NCBI RefSeq assembly: GCF_900103405.1
Contig: NZ_FNHX01000007.1
Coordinates: forward strand, 1-64,000
Direction: 5' to 3'
DNA: 64,000 nucleotides
Source of the DNA: Polaromonas sp. JS666
Lineage (GTDB): Bacteria > Pseudomonadota > Gammaproteobacteria > Burkholderiales > Burkholderiaceae_C
Made by a program: the position numbers and the translations under genes. Position 1 is the first letter of the stretch; each line of letters begins with the position of its first letter. A model generated the notes under the pieces. That model saw only the letters and a list, made by a program, of their open reading frames with translations, did not search any database and was not told the DNA's origin. Below are positions 15,563 to 23,582 of the stretch, in pieces.

Positions 15563-18410
15563 TTCACAGCCCGCCTGCGATTCGCCGCTTGAAGCTTGCA
15601 TACTGGCCGGCGACATCACCGGTGTGATGGACCTGGTCGATGCCATGAGCCCCGCCGAACGCGCCGCCAGCCTGCCCGCCGTGGAGCGGCTGGTGCACGC
15701 GCGCTGGCGCATGCTCAGGCCGCAGCAGCTCGACCCCGCGAACCCGACCCAGGCCCTGGACAAGCACAAGGCCAACAGGCTGTTTCGCGCCGTCGACCTG
15801 GCCCGCTTCCTCTGCACTTCCGGGCATCCGGCGGCAGACTACTGGATGCACATCGGCGTGCAAGACATTGCGGCCTTCAGGCAACGCTATCAGCCCGCGC
15901 TGTCGAGCCAGCCCATTGAAAAGCAACTGCGTGGCGAGCACAACTGGCACTACCGGCGCCATGTTCACCGCGCCATCGTCGCTGGGCTGATCGAGCGGCC
16001 GCAAACCGACGAGTATCTGCAAGCGCTCTTTTTTGGTGACTTGCGGGCCGAGTCCAACATCGTCCTCAATCATGTGGACGCGGACCCCGGCCTGGCGCCG
16101 CATCTGCTGCAACTGTTTGACCACGAGGGCACATCGGATGGCAGCTTTGCGGCCGTTGAAAAGTATTGCCACGACCCGGCGCTGACCTGGACCCAGGCCT
16201 TCCTGACCCTGTGCGAACGCGGTGTCTATACCCGGACCCAGTTGCTGGACAAAACCCTGGGTGCCCTGGCCTGCGACTGGCCGCAATTCAAGTCCGGCTG
16301 GTTCTCGCGCTTTCACGAGCGCCTGGCGCCCACCGTGGATGAAATGGCCGCCTTTGCACCCCGTTACCTGGCGCTGTGCCATAGCCGCATTGCGCCCACC
16401 GTGGGCCTGGCCATGGATGCCCTCGCACGCTTGTACAAGGCCGGCCGCATAGACGACACGCAGGTCTGCGAGGCCGTGCAGCCTGTGGTGACCTCCGCCG
16501 TCAAAGACCGCGTGCTGTCGGGACTGGAGCTGTTGGGCCAGGTGGTCAGGGACACGCCCGCGCGCGCCGCCGGCATCAGCGCCATGGCCGCGCATGCGCT
16601 GGCCCATACGGCCCCGGACGTGCAGAAAAAAGTCATTGCCTGCCTGCAAAGCTGGGGGCTGGACGCCGCAGGCCAGGAAGTGGCGCGTGGCTACCTGCCG
16701 TTTGTGTCGGCCGTCAACCAGGCCGCACTGGGCAAGCTGGTGGGCGTTGCGCAAGCCGTTGCAGCGGCCAGCACGCCGCCGGCAGGCGCCGGTGCATCCG
16801 CCCCAGTATTGCCCCCCGCGCCCGCCAGGCTCTCACCGCTTGACGCCAGCCGCGCGTTGCAACCCCTGGCCCAGGTAGCCGACCTGGTCGAGCGCATGGC
16901 CTACGTGTTGGAAAATCCCGCCGATGTGGACGAGTGGGAGCGCGTGGCCGAAGCCTTGGTTCGCCTGGCCCCGATACCCGCGGCAGACCGGGCGGCGTTC
17001 CTGGCTTTGAAGAAGCGCGGCAGTCGCCTGCACTGGGACAGCAAGCCGCTGGGCTTTGCGCTGGCCCAGCTGATGGCTTGCGCGCTGGGCGACGAAACCG
17101 CCGCCATGGCATCCATGGACTCCCCGGCAGGCAAGGTCAGCACCCATGACTTTATTGCCCAGCGCACACTCGGCCTGATGTCGCAAGCCGCTGCCGGCCT
17201 GGGCCTGACGCCTCTGTCCGCGCCCACGCACCGCGGCGGCTTCATAGACCCCCGGCAACTGGTGGCACGCATCGCGGCCTGCCAGGAAGCGAATGCAGCC
17301 TTGCCCTTGTCCGAGCAGGTGTTTGCGTTGATGCGCCTGGTGCCCGCCAGCGTGGACGCGGACGCCGCCCGCGACGCATTGCAACTGGCCCGCTCGCTCA
17401 AGGACCAGCCGGTGGTGCAAGCCCTTCGCCATGCGCTGGGGGGCACGGTGGCGGTGCCGCATGATGACGCTGCGCAAGCCTTGTTCGTGGCCGCTGCCCG
17501 CATACGCTCACCCCGCATGGACGATGCGCTCACGCTGGCAGCCTTTGGCGGCCTGGGCCCCGATGGCTCGGCCGCCGCGCAATTGGACTGGCATGTCAGC
17601 AGCAGCGAGCCCAGCGAAGCCGGCTATGCCGTGTTTCACACCCTGCATGTCACCTGCAGGCCCGAGCTGCGGCCGGTCGCTCCGCATCACTACGGTATCG
17701 CCCTGTGTGCAAAACACCTGATGGGCGAGCGGTGGCAAACCGAAACCGATGCCTCCACCATCGGCTTTGCCGCCAGCCTGCAGCCCTCCAACCTGGAGCC
17801 ATTTTTTGCCGAAGGCGCGCGTACCCTTGGCAACAATGTGGATTGGTGGGAAGCGCAGTGGCAAAACCGCGCCTACCTGGATGTGCTGCTGCAGCCCACC
17901 ACACCGATGACGCCTATGGCATGCCTGCTGCTGGCCGTGGGCCTGGCCGGCAAAGAACCGGGCCAGGGCGCGCTGGCGGTCGACGCGCTGGCGCGCAGCG
18001 TGCAAGATGGGCGCCTGGACCTAACGGCCATGGGCCAGACATTGGCGCGCCTGTGGGCTACGCCGCTCGTCAAAGGCCCGCGCCTGGCAAAGAGCCTGGC
18101 AGCCGCTACCCAGGCCCACGCCGCCATGCCTGCCGCCGTGTTCGCATTGCTGTGCGCCATGGCAGAGGTGCAATCCGGCGCACCGCGCAAAGACCTGTCG
18201 CCCCTGCTGGAGCTGCTGCTGGAATTGAAGCTGACGCAAGGTCTGGATTTGCCGGGCAGCACGCGCACGGCACTGCAGGCCATGCGCCTGAGCGGCAAAG
18301 GCAAACTCGCCGTGAAAGCACTCACCCCCGTCCAGGGGGCGGCGCCTGGGGCCGGCGAAGCCGGACCCTCGGCCCCCACTGGTGAAGACCCGGCGCTGGT
18401 TAAGCCATGA
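15549..18410 (+). CDS. Large helical protein, partner of the SWIM protein (DUF6493-like)
   Basis: 953 residues, soluble, rich in Ala and Leu, apparently all-helical, with no signal peptide or membrane segment. Position and build fit the DUF6493 family that follows SWIM zinc-finger genes in other bacteria. I infer this from gene order rather than a motif. Central Pro/Ala-rich linker around residues 415-430 (PPAGAGASAPVLPPAPARLS) suggests two large domains. The last about 35 residues (PVQGAAPGAGEAGPSAPTGE and onward) are encoded by sequence resembling the local GC-rich repeat, so the original stop may have been lost. Molecular function unknown. Confidence 0.7.
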   Translation: MPETDSQPACDSPLEACILAGDITGVMDLVDAMSPAERAASLPAVERLVHARWRMLRPQQLDPANPTQALDKHKANRLFRAVDLARFLCTSGHPAADYWMHIGVQDIAAFRQRYQPALSSQPIEKQLRGEHNWHYRRHVHRAIVAGLIERPQTDEYLQALFFGDLRAESNIVLNHVDADPGLAPHLLQLFDHEGTSDGSFAAVEKYCHDPALTWTQAFLTLCERGVYTRTQLLDKTLGALACDWPQFKSGWFSRFHERLAPTVDEMAAFAPRYLALCHSRIAPTVGLAMDALARLYKAGRIDDTQVCEAVQPVVTSAVKDRVLSGLELLGQVVRDTPARAAGISAMAAHALAHTAPDVQKKVIACLQSWGLDAAGQEVARGYLPFVSAVNQAALGKLVGVAQAVAAASTPPAGAGASAPVLPPAPARLSPLDASRALQPLAQVADLVERMAYVLENPADVDEWERVAEALVRLAPIPAADRAAFLALKKRGSRLHWDSKPLGFALAQLMACALGDETAAMASMDSPAGKVSTHDFIAQRTLGLMSQAAAGLGLTPLSAPTHRGGFIDPRQLVARIAACQEANAALPLSEQVFALMRLVPASVDADAARDALQLARSLKDQPVVQALRHALGGTVAVPHDDAAQALFVAAARIRSPRMDDALTLAAFGGLGPDGSAAAQLDWHVSSSEPSEAGYAVFHTLHVTCRPELRPVAPHHYGIALCAKHLMGERWQTETDASTIGFAASLQPSNLEPFFAEGARTLGNNVDWWEAQWQNRAYLDVLLQPTTPMTPMACLLLAVGLAGKEPGQGALAVDALARSVQDGRLDLTAMGQTLARLWATPLVKGPRLAKSLAAATQAHAAMPAAVFALLCAMAEVQSGAPRKDLSPLLELLLELKLTQGLDLPGSTRTALQAMRLSGKGKLAVKALTPVQGAAPGAGEAGPSAPTGEDPALVKP
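18325..18390. repeat. GC-rich repeat relative inside the 3' end of the large helical gene
   Basis: CACCCCCGTCCAGGGGGCGG followed by CCGGCGAAGCCGG has the same elements as R2, but here it is read through as coding sequence. Confidence 0.5.
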
Positions 18411-18422
18411 ATTCTTAAGCCA

Positions 18423-18531
18423 GCATGAGCCGCGGAACCGGCTTTGCCGGGCCACAGGCGGGCGGACCCTTTCTCAGTACAAGGGGCAGGGAGCCGCCGC
18501 AGGCCCGAAGTGAGGGAGCGTGGGGGCTCTA
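18423..18531. repeat. Dispersed GC-rich repeat, copy R3 (inverted relative to R1)
   Basis: Read on the minus strand it begins at the TAG stop of the PhnD-like gene (AGAGCCCCCACGCTCCCTCA) and ends with CCGGCAAAGCCGGTTCCGCG and CTCATGCTG, closely matching R1. Confidence 0.7.
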
Positions 18532-19488
18532 CTTCTTTTGCGTGGAGCGGAAGACCTGCATCACCGTCGCGAAGTCGCGGTCGAAATTGATGGGCAGGAA
18601 AGTGTCGTTGCCGGGCAGCTGCTTCTTCAGCGTGGGCGAGAAGCTGTAGCTGAACGAGCACTTCTTGACCCTGGCCTGCAGCTCGGGCGACACGTCCTTG
18701 TTCATGGTCCAGGTTTCCGTCATGAAGGGCGGGCTTTCCCAGATCGTGCGTATGCTCGATCCCTTGACGTCGCCCTTGACGACCATGCGCTGGTACAGGT
18801 CGCTGGCCACGGCCGCGGCCGGGAAGAAGCCGTGCATCACGCCCGTCACCGAGCGCTCATGCCCGTTGGAGAACACCACCTCGTAGTCCTTGTCCGGTGT
18901 CAGGCCCAGGGCCGGGAACAGCGCGCGCGGCGCCAGGTTGCCCGAGTTGGAGGTCGGCGTGGTGTGGGCAATCTTCTTGCCGACCAGGTCCTTGGGTTCC
19001 CTGTAGGGGCTGTCGATGCGCGTGATCAAAATCAGTTTGTAGGAGTTGCGCTGGCCGGTGGCCTTGTTGCCCGGCACCGCGAAGGGTGGGGCCTGCCCGG
19101 CCGTCACCATTTGCGCGGCCAGCCCCGGGTTCACCTGTCCGATCTGGGCCTTGCCGGTCGAAAGGGCCTCGACCAGCTCTTTCTCGCCCAGGATGTCGAC
19201 ATTGCTGGTGCGCTCCAGCGAATCGCCCTGGGCATTTTGCAGCTCCACATTGGCGCAGCGCGACAGGTGGCTGAAGTAGTCGCCCCACAAGGCCATGGTC
19301 TCGGTCTTGCCGTAGGTCTTGGGCATGGCCACCACCAGTTTTTCGCGCGGGCCGGTGAATTTTTCAACCGCCGGCGCGGCCGTGGCCTTGGTTTTTTTCG
19401 AGGGTGGGGTTTCAGTTTGTGCCACGGCAGAACCCAGAGCCAGCGCCGCGCCCGACAGCACCGCCACATTACGCAATAAAACCATCAT
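18529..19488 (-). CDS. PhnD-like periplasmic substrate-binding protein
   Basis: 319 residues with a Sec signal peptide cleaved near SAVAQ (about residue 24). A Lys/Pro/Ala linker follows, then a phosphate/phosphonate-type (PhnD/TAXI-like) binding fold. Features include a segment at LVGKKIAHTTPTSNSGNLAP, the typical ligand-contact loop of this family, and SNGHERSVTGVMHG. The usual ABC ATPase and permease genes are not adjacent. It may therefore bind a ligand for another system or act as a sensor input. The GC-rich repeat R3 begins right at its stop codon. Confidence 0.75.
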   Translation of the reverse strand: MMVLLRNVAVLSGAALALGSAVAQTETPPSKKTKATAAPAVEKFTGPREKLVVAMPKTYGKTETMALWGDYFSHLSRCANVELQNAQGDSLERTSNVDILGEKELVEALSTGKAQIGQVNPGLAAQMVTAGQAPPFAVPGNKATGQRNSYKLILITRIDSPYREPKDLVGKKIAHTTPTSNSGNLAPRALFPALGLTPDKDYEVVFSNGHERSVTGVMHGFFPAAAVASDLYQRMVVKGDVKGSSIRTIWESPPFMTETWTMNKDVSPELQARVKKCSFSYSFSPTLKKQLPGNDTFLPINFDRDFATVMQVFRSTQKK

Positions 19489-19902
19489 GTTGATCGCCCC
19501 TAGTCATTGATGAACCGCATCCCACGGCAAGCACGGCCGCAGGGCCGTGCATTCAGTGTGCGCCCAAATTAACTTTCACTTACAAGTCGACGAACGCCAA
19601 AGGGTCATAAAGCGGGAATACCCCGGGTGATCCGTGGTTTTTTTGTCGAAAGAGAGGGCGCCAAGGTAGCGCGCCAAACGCCTTTTCTGATAAGAAAGCG
19701 TTACAACTCGCGGCCGGCGCCCGTGGCGCGAGCCATAGGGGTCATGCGCGGCAAGCGCCGAAGCGCCGCCACGCTTGATCTGCCGCAAGCTTTGCGCTGA
19801 TGGCGTTTGCGGGAGCGCGCGCGCTTGCGCCAGATCAAGCCGCCCGATGGGCCGCGGGGCTTCAATCAGTGGCGGGAATGTTCCCGCTTCTCTTGCCTAC
19901 TC
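19489..19902. other. Gap of about 410 bases between PhnD-like gene and ompW
   Basis: No convincing gene. It must hold the divergent promoters. The most obvious structure is a long inverted repeat at 19773-19840, listed separately. A T-rich stretch (GTGGTTTTTTTGTCG near 19635) lies closer to the PhnD-like gene. Confidence 0.6.
19773..19840. repeat. Inverted repeat in the ompW leader
   Basis: GCTTGATCTGCCGCAAGC (19773-19790) and GCTTGCGCCAGATCAAGC (19823-19840) match as reverse complements at 17 of 18 positions, with a 32-base loop. No T-run follows. It could be an operator pair, a leader hairpin or an extragenic palindrome. It ends 62 bases before the ompW start. Confidence 0.6.
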
Positions 19903-20502
19903 ATGAAAAAACAAACCATCGTCGCCTCTGCCCTCTGCGCGCTTTTGTCGAGCACGGCCTTTGCCCAAACCCTTGAAAGCCCCTGGCTGGTCCGCGCCCG
20001 CGCGGTCCACCTGGACAGCGCCAACGGAGACAGCACCGGACTCGGGCTGGCCATCAACAACAAGTGGATGCCCGAGCTCGACATCAGCTACTTCGTCACC
20101 CCCAAGGTCGCGGTCGAGCTGGTGCTGACGGTTCCGCAAAAACACACACTGTCGGCCGCCGGCACTGCCATCGGCAGCTTCAAACACCTGCCGCCCACGC
20201 TGACGGCGCAATACCATTTCGACCCCCTGGGTTCGGGCGCCTTCAAGCCCTATGTCGGCGCGGGCATCAACTACACCCGCTTCAGCGCGGTCAGCCTGCC
20301 GCCGGGCGTGGACATCAAACGCAGCAGCTGGGGCCCGGCCTTGCAGGTCGGCGTGGACATTCCCCTGGGCAAGCAGCTGTCCCTGAACCTCGACCTGAAG
20401 AAGGTCTACATCCGCACCGACGTCTCCGCGGCCGGCGCCAAGATCGGCACCTTCAAGGCCGACCCGATGTTGTTTGGCGTGGGGCTTGGCTGGCGGTTTT
20501 AA
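19903..20502 (+). CDS. ompW: OmpW family outer-membrane beta-barrel protein
   Basis: Eight-stranded outer-membrane barrel, linked in other bacteria to uptake of small hydrophobic compounds and to redox-regulated expression. Start at ATG 19903 gives MKKQTIVASALCALLSSTAF and a signal peptide cleaved after AFA. Mature features are NNKWMPELDISYFVTPKVAV, HLPPTLTAQYHF, FKPYVGAGINYTRF and the final aromatic GVGLGWRF. Length is 199 residues, near the family norm. The 3' end overlaps the convergent DinB gene by four bases. Confidence 0.93.
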   Translation: MKKQTIVASALCALLSSTAFAQTLESPWLVRARAVHLDSANGDSTGLGLAINNKWMPELDISYFVTPKVAVELVLTVPQKHTLSAAGTAIGSFKHLPPTLTAQYHFDPLGSGAFKPYVGAGINYTRFSAVSLPPGVDIKRSSWGPALQVGVDIPLGKQLSLNLDLKKVYIRTDVSAAGAKIGTFKADPMLFGVGLGWRF

Positions 20503-21035
20503 GCCGGCAGGTCCAAGGCGCTCGCGGCGCGAGACGCGTCGATTTTGCCGAGCAGCCACTGCAGGCCGGCCAGGTGCTGCTGGTCGTGGCTGCACAGGTA
20601 GTGCACCAGGCTGCGCAAGGTCAGCGCGCCATAGCCTTCGAACTCTGCCGTGCGCTCCAGCGCCTCCGGCGTGAGGCCCGCAAGAAGCTCCATGGTCTTG
20701 GCGCGCGCCGCGCGAAAAGCCGCCAGCGCCTCCCGCGCATCGGCCGTCGCATAAGCGCGTTCGCGCTCCAGTTCATAGCCGTCCAGCGATGCCAGCAGCG
20801 GCTTGTCCTCGGCCAGCGTGCGCTGTATGCGCACATGGTAGCCATCGATCTCGATATCCCGTACATGGCAGACCTGGCCCAGTGCCGAGAAGGTCTCGCT
20901 GGGGATGCCGTCCCAGGACGAAGGTGTCCAGTTGCGGTGGCTTTCGGGAATGGCCGCGTAAAACAGCTCCAGCTGGCGCGGGAAATCCGCCATGGCCTGC
21001 AGGGTCGCCGGATTCAGGGGCAGGGCGTTGCTCAT
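20499..21035 (-). CDS. DinB superfamily protein
   Basis: Four-helix bundle with a likely metal site. The 178 residues carry a histidine in QVCHVRDIEIDGYHVR and an HDQQHL motif (about residue 154) near the C-terminus, the expected metal-binding trio. The enzyme's substrate is unknown; family members act as mycothiol- or glutathione-type S-transferases or damage-inducible proteins. The start overlaps the DUF1737 stop by ATGA, so the two are a small operon. It is convergent with ompW. Confidence 0.85.
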   Translation of the reverse strand: MSNALPLNPATLQAMADFPRQLELFYAAIPESHRNWTPSSWDGIPSETFSALGQVCHVRDIEIDGYHVRIQRTLAEDKPLLASLDGYELERERAYATADAREALAAFRAARAKTMELLAGLTPEALERTAEFEGYGALTLRSLVHYLCSHDQQHLAGLQWLLGKIDASRAASALDLPA

Positions 21036-21241
21036 GCCTTGCCTGTCTGAACGGAAGGCCAGAGCAGCGCCTGCGCCACGATCACACGCTCGCCGTTAAA
21101 GGTCGCGGCCGGCGAGCCGTAAAGCGCGTAACCGAGCGCAAGTGCCTCGCTGACCCGGTGGCAAAAACTAGCGTCATCGGGGCCGGTAAGCAGACGGTAG
21201 ATGGGAAGGCCGTCGGGCGGCATGTTCGTGGCTGATGTCAT
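21032..21241 (-). CDS. DUF1737 domain protein
   Basis: 69-residue protein of unknown function. The family core PIYRLLTGPDDASFCHRVSE and GYALYGSPAATFNGERVIVA is clear. I prefer the ATG at 21241 (MTSATNMPPDG) over the one at 21292, which adds 17 residues unlike the family. It is translationally coupled with the DinB-family gene downstream. Confidence 0.85.
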   Translation of the reverse strand: MTSATNMPPDGLPIYRLLTGPDDASFCHRVSEALALGYALYGSPAATFNGERVIVAQALLWPSVQTGKA

Positions 21242-21311
21242 GGCGGCATGGGGCGGGTGAACGGAGGGCGATATTACCGTGTCCGTCCCCATGCTGCACG
21301 AACAATCCCTC

Positions 21312-22625
21312 TCAGGCTTTCACCATGCCCGGCAATAGCAGGCTGCGGCCTGGGGCCGGCATGCCGGTAAACGCAAAATCGACTTCCGGCACGCGCCCGC
21401 TCACGATGTCGGCAATCGCCGCGCCCGAGCCGCAGGCATGCGTCCAGCCCAGCGTGCCGTGGCCCGTGTTGAGGAACAGATTGGACGTTTTGCTTTTGCC
21501 GATGTAAGGCACGTTGCTGGGCGTGGCCGGGCGCAGGCCGGTCCAGAACTGCGCGCCTTCGCCGTCCGTCATCTCGGGGAAGAGCTGCTTCACGCGGCGG
21601 ACGATGGCCTGGCAGCGCACCAGGTTCAGCTCGGTGTTGTAGCCATTGAGTTCCGCCGTGCCCGCAATGCGCAAGCGATTGCCCAGGCGCGAGAACACCA
21701 GCTTGTACTCATCGTCCGTCAGGCTCACCTGGTAAGAGGCCGCTTCATTGATCACCGGCAGCGTCACCGAATAACCCTTGGCGGGGTAGATGCGCAGGCT
21801 TTGCCCCAGCTTTTTGGCCCAGGGTGCGCTGAAGGCACCCAGGCACATCACGTAAGCGTCGGCTTTCAGCACCTCGACGCGCCCGCCCGCTTCGCCACTG
21901 CCCCCGGCGACCAGCACGCCCTCCAGCTGCCCGCCGGCGGCCAGTACGTCAAGGATGTTCGTGTTGTAGAGAAACTTCACGCCCGCCTGCTCGCAGCGCG
22001 CGGCCAGCGCGGCGGTAAAGGCCTGGGCGTCGCCCGACTCGTCGCTGGGCGTCATGCTGCCGCCCACGATGCTGGCGCGGCACTGCGCCAGCGCGGGCTC
22101 TATGGCCACACACTCATCGGCGGTTTTCATGTCGAGTTCGCAGCCGTGCTCGCGCATGATGCGCGCCGGTTCCTGCGCGGCGTCGTATTCGGCCTGGCTG
22201 GTGTAGAAATGCAGGATGCCCTGGGTCTTCGCGTCGTAGCGCAGGCCCAGTTCGGCCCTCAGTTTTTGCAGCGCGCCGCGGCTGTACATGCCCAGGTTCA
22301 CGATCTGCCGTATGTTTTGCGCGGTGCGCGCCGGCGTGCAGTTGCGCAAAAACTCCAGGCCCCACAGCCACTGGTTCACATCGGCGCGCAGCCGGAACAA
22401 CAGCGGCGCGTCCTCGCGCGCCAGCCACTGCAGCACCTTGAGCGGCGCGCCCGGGTTGGCCCAGGGCTCCGCATGGCTGACGGAAATCTGTCCGCCGTTG
22501 GCAAAACTGGTTTCCATCGCGGCCGCGCCGCGCCGTTCGATGACTGTGACTTCGTGTCCGCGCTGCGCCAGATACCAGGCCGTCGTGACCCCCGTGACAC
22601 CCGCACCCAAAACCATGACTTTCAT
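21312..22625 (-). CDS. dadA: DadA-like D-amino acid dehydrogenase (FAD oxidoreductase)
   Basis: FAD-dependent oxidative deamination of amino acids, usually D-alanine, with electrons passed to the respiratory chain. 437 residues from ATG 22625 with AAAAAGGAATCGCC ahead. The dinucleotide motif is MVLGAGVTGVTTAWYLAQRG, followed by EVTVIERR. The FAD and substrate region YPAKGYSVTLPV and the end SKTSNLFLNTGHGTLGWTH are typical of DadA. A tandem glycine riboswitch lies 120 bases upstream, so the natural substrate could be glycine or a glycine-related compound. No dadX racemase is next to it. Confidence 0.88.
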   Translation of the reverse strand: MKVMVLGAGVTGVTTAWYLAQRGHEVTVIERRGAAAMETSFANGGQISVSHAEPWANPGAPLKVLQWLAREDAPLLFRLRADVNQWLWGLEFLRNCTPARTAQNIRQIVNLGMYSRGALQKLRAELGLRYDAKTQGILHFYTSQAEYDAAQEPARIMREHGCELDMKTADECVAIEPALAQCRASIVGGSMTPSDESGDAQAFTAALAARCEQAGVKFLYNTNILDVLAAGGQLEGVLVAGGSGEAGGRVEVLKADAYVMCLGAFSAPWAKKLGQSLRIYPAKGYSVTLPVINEAASYQVSLTDDEYKLVFSRLGNRLRIAGTAELNGYNTELNLVRCQAIVRRVKQLFPEMTDGEGAQFWTGLRPATPSNVPYIGKSKTSNLFLNTGHGTLGWTHACGSGAAIADIVSGRVPEVDFAFTGMPAPGRSLLLPGMVKA

Positions 22626-22668
22626 GGCGATTCCTTTTTCAAGCAGAAATGGCAGTAGCGCAAGCGCC

Positions 22669-22722
22669 ATGGCTTGGGGGTGCTTGAATCCGAAAGAAGA
22701 ATCATGGCAACCGCCAAGCCAT
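22669..22722 (-). promoter_or_regulatory. Inverted repeat after the riboswitch, possible expression platform
   Basis: On the minus strand ATGGCTTGG (at 22722-22714) pairs perfectly with CCAAGCCAT (22677-22669) across 36 bases. It lies between the second aptamer and the dadA start. No T-run follows, so translational rather than transcriptional control is suggested. Confidence 0.45.
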
Positions 22723-22743
22723 CAGGTGCTTGCGGCCGCTTCC

Positions 22744-22930
22744 ACTGTCCTTGTTACCTGAGAGATTCAGCCGCGGCTTGCGCTGGGGCTTTGCTCCTTC
22801 GGTGCGCCGCACCTTGCATGCGGCGTCTCTCCAGACGGCTGTGTGTTTCCGGGCAGTACGGGACCTGAGCGATTATGGAAGTTTGCGCCTTCGGTGGCTG
22901 CCTTGCGGCAGCGCTCTCCTGCTTGAACGC
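22744..22930 (-). promoter_or_regulatory. Tandem glycine riboswitch
   Basis: Read on the minus strand: aptamer 1 (about 22928-22850) has CAGGAGAGCG, CACCGAAGGCGCAAA and CGCTCAGG. Aptamer 2 (about 22845-22744) has CTGGAGAGACGCCGC, GCACCGAAGGAGCAAAGC and AATCTCTCAGGTAACAAGGA. These are the conserved glycine-aptamer elements in order and duplicated. Both copies appear intact. It sits at the 5' end of the dadA transcript. Confidence 0.92.
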
Positions 22931-22934
22931 CTTG

Positions 22935-22962
22935 AATTTACCACCTCAGCCCTGTTTGCCAA
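22935..22962 (-). promoter_or_regulatory. Promoter of the riboswitch-dadA transcript
   Basis: On the minus strand TTGGCA (22962-22957) and TAAATT (22940-22935) are separated by 16 bases. The predicted start near 22928 is right where the first glycine aptamer begins. Confidence 0.6.
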
Positions 22963-22980
22963 GTGCCGAGGGGGCATTAG

Positions 22981-23034
22981 TACAGGTCCAGCGGGGTGAT
23001 TTGGCGGCTTAATAGTAGCGGCGCATGCGGGGCT
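22981..23034. other. Short gap between grpB-like gene and riboswitch promoter
   Basis: No gene or clear terminator found; the upstream grpB-like gene ends at 23035 on the same strand. Confidence 0.4.
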
Positions 23035-23568
23035 TCAGCCTTCGCACACCGAGCGCACAAACTCCGCCTTGGCGTCGGTATAGGCCTCGCGGTCGGCCGG
23101 GTATTTGGCCGCCAGCTCGGCCTTGAGCGCCGCATAGTGCCAGGCCAGCGCGGCATCGGCGCGCAGCGCATCCCGAAATTGCAGGCGCTGCGCCCACACC
23201 GGGCTGCCGTGCACCACCAGGTGCAGGTGGTGGGTGCGGTGGCCGTCGGCCCAGCGCATCAGCCACTGGCGGTCGACCAGCGTCGCGTTGAATTCCGCCG
23301 AGGCCGTGTAGCCCTGCGCGCACAGCGGCGCCACCAGCGCCCTGGCCGCCGCCATCGAAGCCACGCCGCCCAGAATGTCGATCACCGGCTTGGCCGCCAG
23401 CCCCGGCACCGCCGTGCTGCCCATGTGCTCTATGGCGATAAAGTCGCCAGGAAACAGCGCCAGCAGCCGCTCCCGCTCAGCCTCAAACATCGCGGGCCAG
23501 TGCGGGTCGTAAGCCCGCAGCGCCACTTCCTCGTGGATGGCGGCCTGCAGCGACTCGGCGTCCGTCAT
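23035..23568 (-). CDS. GrpB/UPF0157 family protein
   Basis: Nucleotidyltransferase-fold protein of unknown physiological role. The 177 residues contain the family signature FIAIEHMGSTAVPGLAAKPV followed by IDILGGV, and the HHLHLVVHGS segment. C-terminal YPADREAYTDAKAEFV is typical. It overlaps no neighbour; it ends a four-gene minus-strand stretch (CoA transferase, hydrolase, thioredoxin-fold, GrpB) that could be one operon. Confidence 0.88.
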   Translation of the reverse strand: MTDAESLQAAIHEEVALRAYDPHWPAMFEAERERLLALFPGDFIAIEHMGSTAVPGLAAKPVIDILGGVASMAAARALVAPLCAQGYTASAEFNATLVDRQWLMRWADGHRTHHLHLVVHGSPVWAQRLQFRDALRADAALAWHYAALKAELAAKYPADREAYTDAKAEFVRSVCEG

Positions 23569-23582
23569 GGCATCCAGCGTTG

